In this document: positions 58,891 to 64,000 of the stretch, piece after piece
How the letters are laid out: each line of letters opens with the position of its first letter
How positions within the stretch are numbered: position 1 is the first letter of the stretch
DNA from: Amaurobius ferox
Taxonomy: Eukaryota; Arthropoda; Arachnida; Araneae; Amaurobiidae
NCBI GenBank assembly: GCA_951213105.1
Contig: OX578137.1
Location: 76,421,104-76,485,103 of the forward strand
Reading direction: 5' to 3'
Length of the DNA stretch: 64,000 nt
Notes under the pieces: generated by a model
Seen by the model: the letters and a program-made list of their open reading frames with translations, nothing else
Told to the model about the DNA's origin: nothing
The model's database searches: none
Position numbers and translations under genes: made by a program

Positions 58891-61390
58891 TTTTATACGC
58901 AATCAAATGTTCAGAACCCACCTAAATTTGCAAGTGAAATTTTGAAAAAATTGTCAAAAAATCAAAGCCGCTAATAAAGTTACACTAATAGACATTTCTT
59001 ATGTAATTTTTCATTAGAAAACGATTGACATAAATTTTAGAATGCTAACATGAACCATTTTCAAGATATTGCACATTTTTCAAAAAAATTATCAAAAAGT
59101 TATATAAAATAAAAAAAAATATTTCCTATTGAGAAACATGTTCACTTTTCATATGTAATACCATGCGATAAATTGGGTGACATCATTCTCGTGGATCTAG
59201 CTCGTTCCATTCATGAAAAAAGATACTTTGAGTAATACTTTTGTATTTGAATGCCAATATTCATTTATCTGTTGTAAGAATAACTTAATTCTCCATCCAT
59301 AACATTTGAGCGAGATTTTGGCGACGAATTTGGCGGAATGTCGCCAATTTGGCGACATTTTTAATTGTTGCCAAATTAACAAAAATCTCGCCAAATTGAT
59401 AAAAATGACGCTAAATCAATGAAAATGGTGACTAATTGAAGAAAATTCAATATGTTGGAAAGAATATAAGTATCAACTATAAGAATAACACACTGTAAAA
59501 GTAGTAAATTCATTGCATTATATAAGGAAAGTCACGTGTTGCCCGCATCAGATTTTTTAAACATGTATTTAGCCTGTTGTTGAACCAGAATAAAAGTGGT
59601 ACGGGTATATCTACTAATACCATTTTTGCATTTTCATTTTGGCATATATTGATACAGTTTCATAGCACTTTCATTTCAGCATATATTGCTCCAACTTCAT
59701 AGATCTGAAGAATATTTTATATAGCAAGAACACAGATTCTTATACTTCTTTATAGGAAAATTAAATTAAATATTTTAATAGAAGGTTTTTAATAACAATG
59801 TCATTTAGGATACTATAGGAATTTGCGCATAATTATGTGTTTTAGATTTCTTTATTATATATTCCATACTAAGAATGGGTATACTGTTAGTCTATAAGAA
59901 AGATGTCTGTGTTTGTGTTACCTGTAATGTAAGATCTAAGCATCCTACAGCCTTGAAATTTGGTGCAGAGCTACCTTGGCTTCCAAAAGGATATGGCTAA
60001 AACATGTTGAGAAAAATTGAATAGTCAGTTTTCTTGACACAAATATCGAAACCCATGAATATTAGTCATTTTACAATTAGTTTTCATAATCAAATATTAA
60101 TGTTAAAATGAAATTCACTGTAGTTTGAAAGATATATATAGGAACTATGTTTTGAACAGAGGAAAGAGTTGTATGCACCTTCTGATGATTTTACAATTTC
60201 TTTACCTTCTATCCATTGTAATTCATCTATTATTCTCTTAATAAGTTTTATTTTCTCTGAATTGTTGTTTGGCTTTTCCCCCAGCAAATTTATATCTTAC
60301 TGACTTGCATACGCTTGATTTCTTAATATAGTATTCTTAAGAGGAATCCTCAGTGTTTCAAGCTGTGATTCGTTATCACTAGATGGCACAACGTATTCTG
60401 ACATGAATCCATTCAAAATTACAGAAGAGCGATAATTCGTCAATTCTATCTACCTCTGCCTCTTGACGACATTCAAAGCGTGCCAAAAGATTAGTCCCAT
60501 TTCCTCTATTGAGAAGGCGACGTATTTTCTGGGAATTCTCAGGAACAAGTTTACCAACCCCATCGCCGTACCTGGGGGGGTCAGGGAAGATCCCTTTATG
60601 AATAAATAACTTAGGATCATGAGTGGTGAAGGCTTTGGGTTTCAGTTTGGATGCTTATGGTACGAACTCTTTGTTTCGAGTGATGTTGCTTACTAAAGAA
60701 TATAGCAATGCATGTATATTAAAATAATAAAAACATGAAATATGCAATTCTATATATCTTAATATTCCTTTCATTAATAATTAAAAATATTAATTTAATA
60801 TAATTTGCAAATAAATAATACAAATTTTAAAGAATTTGATTAAAGCGTTATTTTCTATGGAAAACAATGATAATTCTAGGAACTGTATCATATGGGGTCA
60901 AACATACAAACAGGACAGTCGAGAAAAGATGGAAGCCAGGTTAATTTATGAAGAGGCCCTAGTCCCAAGGCGACCTAAATCGCTTTCCACGAGCTTGTAT
61001 ATGAAATGTGTTTAGGAGTACGTATACTTTTCACCAAAATCTCAAATACAAAATATCTCGGAAAACATTACCTTATACTTCAATTTTGACTGACAGGGAA
61101 GTGTTCAGGAATACTTATAACGTATTTTTTCCATTTATGTTGGTCCTATGTGTTAAAAGTGAAATGATCCCAATCAAAATTAACAAACATTTTATCAAAT
61201 GGCAAGTGCTCTGTAGAACTTCAAGTCAAATTTTATGATTGTTCAAACATGGGAAAGTGTTTAAAATGTGTTCAGGAGCCCCTATAACGTGTGAATACAA
61301 AAATTGTCAGATAAACACCTTATACCTAGATTTTGATTGATGAATAAGCACAACTCCTGGATTCATGTCTGCGATCAGAAACTGTTTTTT
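58891..61390. other. CCDC85 intron 3 sequence, mostly unrecognised
   Basis: This is AT-rich with a run of short GGCGA/TTGGCGA words near 59330-59370 (TTTGGCGGAATGTCGCCAAT is a near-palindrome). A more GC-balanced patch at 60440-60700 gives a short minus-strand reading (LVPENSQKIRRLLNRGNGTN) that looks like an old coding relic of unknown kind. Confidence 0.4.
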
Positions 61391-61392
61391 CC

Positions 61393-61512
61393 TACTCAGA
61401 CCATCCGAGAAATCAGAAATTGTAAAGTGACTGTTTGGGCGGTCTGAACAGTGCTACCCAATTTAGACTGGAACCTAATGGGTGTGGCAACCACAGGGTC
61501 TATACCATACTT
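61393..61512 (-). mobile_element. Degenerate SINE fragment
   Basis: It is similar to part of the SINE at 38745-39035: CAGACCATCCGAGAAATCAG for the tail, then TGACTGTTTGGGCGGTCTG, CTACCCAATTTAGACTGGAA and CCACAGGGTCTATACC. The head (A/B boxes) is missing and the copy is much more diverged. It ends just before the solo LTR. Confidence 0.7.
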
Positions 61513-61533
61513 TTGCATACTTGTAATACATAT

Positions 61534-63567
61534 TGTTATATAGCTTTTTACTCCCCTTTGAAATTATACTATTTATACTTTATTTATACTTCTTTATTTA
61601 CTTGATCATAATTTACTATTTATCTTTAAGTTATTTACATTTCATTATTCCAAGTTATTATATTTATATTTAACTTGTGATCGTATAGCTTTATTAATAA
61701 ATAAAGTTTACTTTTATAATTATTATTTGTTTTGTTTCTCTATGTACCTTGTCTATTACCCACAGCTTGGTCTGTGCCCAACTAAGATACACTTTTGAAA
61801 ACACTTCGATATCACATAACTTCTAAAAGATCCACTTACCTTTAAATAAATAAATAGCACAGCCAACAACAACTAAAGAATTCACAACTCATTTGTTAAA
61901 TTAAAAAATTAACTTTTATTAACAACAATTAAAAATCTAAGGTTCAGAACCATTAAGGTTTCATTTCATGAATTGTATAATTTTAAGTATCTATTAAATG
62001 AAAACTCCTTTTTGTAATTAAATGATCCACTAACAAAATTACCCAGGTACAGAATCCACTCTGGTCTGAAGACCAGAGTTTGGTCCGCCTGGAGCTGGCT
62101 GTCCACCACCAAAATGTTAAAAGAATAAGAAAAAACACATTATCGATGTATAAAAATTATAACGAAAAAAAATAACGAAAAACAAACACCATTAAAATTT
62201 CAAGGAATAAATTCCATGTATGTAAAACAAAGAAAGTGTTAAGTAAGCAATTTTCCCGATTTAAATTTCAATCAAAGAGGTGCTCCTAGATGGCAGCACC
62301 ACTGAACAAAGTGATTATGATGAACAAAGGTGATTATGAAGTTCACAAGTAAAACATGAAAACTAAAACCGCACTTTGGAGAAACTGATGAACGTAACAC
62401 CAACACTTGCTGATATGCACTTTAGAAACTATTGATAAGAAGATTGTGAAACACATCTCCCACATTTGAGACCAAGCAGACCCGCCACGGCACGCGGGTG
62501 ACGAATTCCTTTTGCGAAACCATTGACCAATACTTGACACCTTCATTGGCGAAATAGATGACAGCTCCGGAACCAAAAAAAAGGTGAATCAGCAACCAAG
62601 GCTTATGCGGTGCACAACCAGTGATGGAAGACCAGTGGCGATCTCACAACACGGAGGGGAGCACAATTAAACTTTTGATGAAAACGGAACACACAAAGTG
62701 GGCTCATTGTAGGGTGTCAGAAGCTCAGCATCACCTCTACTACTCTTGAACAAAGGACAGTGGCGATCTCACAACATGGAGGGGAGCACAATTAAACTGG
62801 TTGATGAAAACGGAACACACAAAGTAGGCTCTTGTAGGGTGTCAGAAGCTCAGCATCACCTCTACTACTCTTGAACAAAGGGATAATTTAGGTCAGGTTT
62901 TTCAGCGACCGCGAGCCACGGGTTCCCTTGCTCGGGGTCCGGACCGCGGCTTTTTGAGCAAAAGAAAATGACCACCTTCTCCAATGCCGGACAAGAATCG
63001 AATGTCAGGCAACACGCCAGCCTCCCAGGAGATGCCAAACTTGGCGAGCGAAACTCTGCGCTTCGCACCGAGCGCCCACGCATACACTGCGGAAATAAAA
63101 CGCTGTTATGCCAAGAATCATTAAAAGGATAACTTCCGCCAAGGCGGCAACCACGAACCGTGGTGACGCATGGTCACCGGACGCCGCGAGGCAACCCTAC
63201 TGGCACCCCTCTTGCAGCTTGCAGGTGTTTTAACTGATAAGCGGCCGAAAGCCAAATTTCGTCTTAAAAAGTGCCTTTTTTATGCAGACACATGAATGAA
63301 GTGAAGTTAAGTTAACAGCTGAAAACGAAGATTATGAGAATTAACAAAAGATTATTTAACGTTTAAAGGCACATTGCGCACAATTTTGAATAATAAAAAC
63401 ATTAAAAAGATAACAAATTACGTTAAAGGGGAAATAAATCGCCGAAATATTCCAAAACAACAAATAAATTTAGAATTTTGAAGGGAAAGGGGAAAATAAC
63501 GAATTTTAAGCAATTACAAATTTTGAACTATTAATTAAATTTAGAACTGTCAAATCTCGGCATAACA
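61534..63567. mobile_element. Solo LTR (2034 bp) with ATAT target duplication
   Basis: It starts TGTTATATAGC and ends CTCGGCATAACA, so the ends TGTTAT/ATAACA are inverse and of the TG...CA type. ATAT precedes (61530-61533) and follows (63568-63571). Inside: AATAAAGTTT near 61700, the hairpin CTCTGGTCTGAAGACCAGAG (62070-62089), CTAGATGGCAGCACCA, a GC-rich stretch (62860-63240) and a tandem duplication. No pol is nearby, so it is a recombined solo LTR. Orientation is not settled. Confidence 0.8.
62633..62881. repeat. 125-bp tandem duplication inside the solo LTR
   Basis: Units 62633-62757 and 62758-62881 both start CAGTGGCGATCTCACAACA and contain GGGGAGCACAATTAAACT, TGTAGGGTGTCAGAAGCTCA and ACTCTTGAACAAAGG. 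They are nearly identical, hence recent. It sits at about the same relative place as the unrelated-looking 151-bp duplication in the copy at 52.8-53.1 kb. Confidence 0.92.
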
Positions 63568-63571
63568 ATAT

Positions 63572-64000
63572 ACATACTTTTAACCTCAAATGAATGGACG
63601 CAATTATTTAGAAATTATCAAAAGCCGTCCTAGAGATATCAGATTTTTTTTCCTCATTTAATGCTAAACTAGCCAAATACCCATTGAAAATCAACGGTCT
63701 CACAACGGTCTTGATTGAGGAAGAAGCATGATTTTTGAACTCCTGAACCCATTTGTACGGTACGAACTTCTTGCAATTGTTTGGGCAACCAGAGGAATCA
63801 AATGGCAGCTATTGAGACCATATCATCCTTCCCCTAACCTCTTGGATTGAGGGCCAGGAAAATTGAACATTTCAGCCATAGCCAGCTTGATGTTTTTGAA
63901 ATTTTTATTCACATACCACATGACACAGATGCACTTTGGGCCATATATATACATAAATGTGACCCCCCCCCCCCCTTTTTAAATCGAATGTTATTCCTTC
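63572..64000. other. Right edge, no recognised feature
   Basis: This is mixed-composition intron sequence ending with a C13 run near 63963. Nothing coding was recognised. Confidence 0.4.

Noticed and set aside
62865..63087. Two overlapping GC-rich minus-strand ORFs
   Set aside because: They fall in the GC-rich third of the solo LTR, and the related LTR does not keep the frame.

Overview
The window looks like a piece of an AT-rich, repeat-loaded arthropod nuclear genome, most probably a chelicerate such as a spider. This is inferred from large-intron host genes, a legumain cysteine protease gene (a family expanded in spiders and ticks), metazoan mobile elements and tRNA-derived SINEs. There are no prokaryotic features: no operons, no ribosome binding sites and no CRISPR array.

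Two host genes are visible, arranged head to head. On the minus strand, legumain (asparaginyl endopeptidase) starts at 34450 and runs left through ten exons to 645, then leaves the window. The ten exons join to exactly 305 codons with GT-AG borders and carry the signal peptide, the catalytic His and the catalytic Cys. On the plus strand, a CCDC85-family coiled-coil gene starts at 41870. It has exons at 41870-42025, 48368-48619 and 55234-55447 and continues past the right edge. The 7.4 kb between the two start codons holds a truncated LINE, a SINE and small tandem repeats.

Almost everything else is transposon in introns and flanks. From left to right: a CAGGGTG MITE (15-394); a tRNA-derived SINE (1201-1439); a 1.1 kb terminal-inverted-repeat element (2461-3582) beside legumain exon 8; a 64-bp micro-insertion (3786-3849); pogo/Tigger-like derivatives (6190-7110, 9972-10481); a candidate solo LTR (8588-9142); a Penelope-like reverse transcriptase fragment between 69-bp inverted repeats (12527-13603); a mariner inside a TA microsatellite (14124-15437); a structurally complete Ty3/gypsy retrotransposon with near-identical LTRs (17067-26486); and a 700-bp foldback element (27235-27934).

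To the right of the legumain start are nested SINE and micro-element insertions at one target (38657-39050), a 5'-truncated LINE with a 16-bp target duplication (39237-40711), a decayed DDE_1 transposon (about 42500-44000), a tandem SINE array (about 46830-48245), a pogo element with six subterminal motif copies (55514-58238) and two related long LTRs (about 51640-53815 and 61534-63567).

The most notable signals are three. First, the gypsy gag stop codon is directly preceded by the in-frame heptamer TTTAAAC with a hairpin behind it, which puts ribosomes into the pol frame by a -1 shift. Second, a class of 58-64 bp hairpin-rich micro-insertions has 14-bp target duplications and shares its 3' tail with the local SINE. 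Third, one target sequence was hit twice and is now present in three copies.
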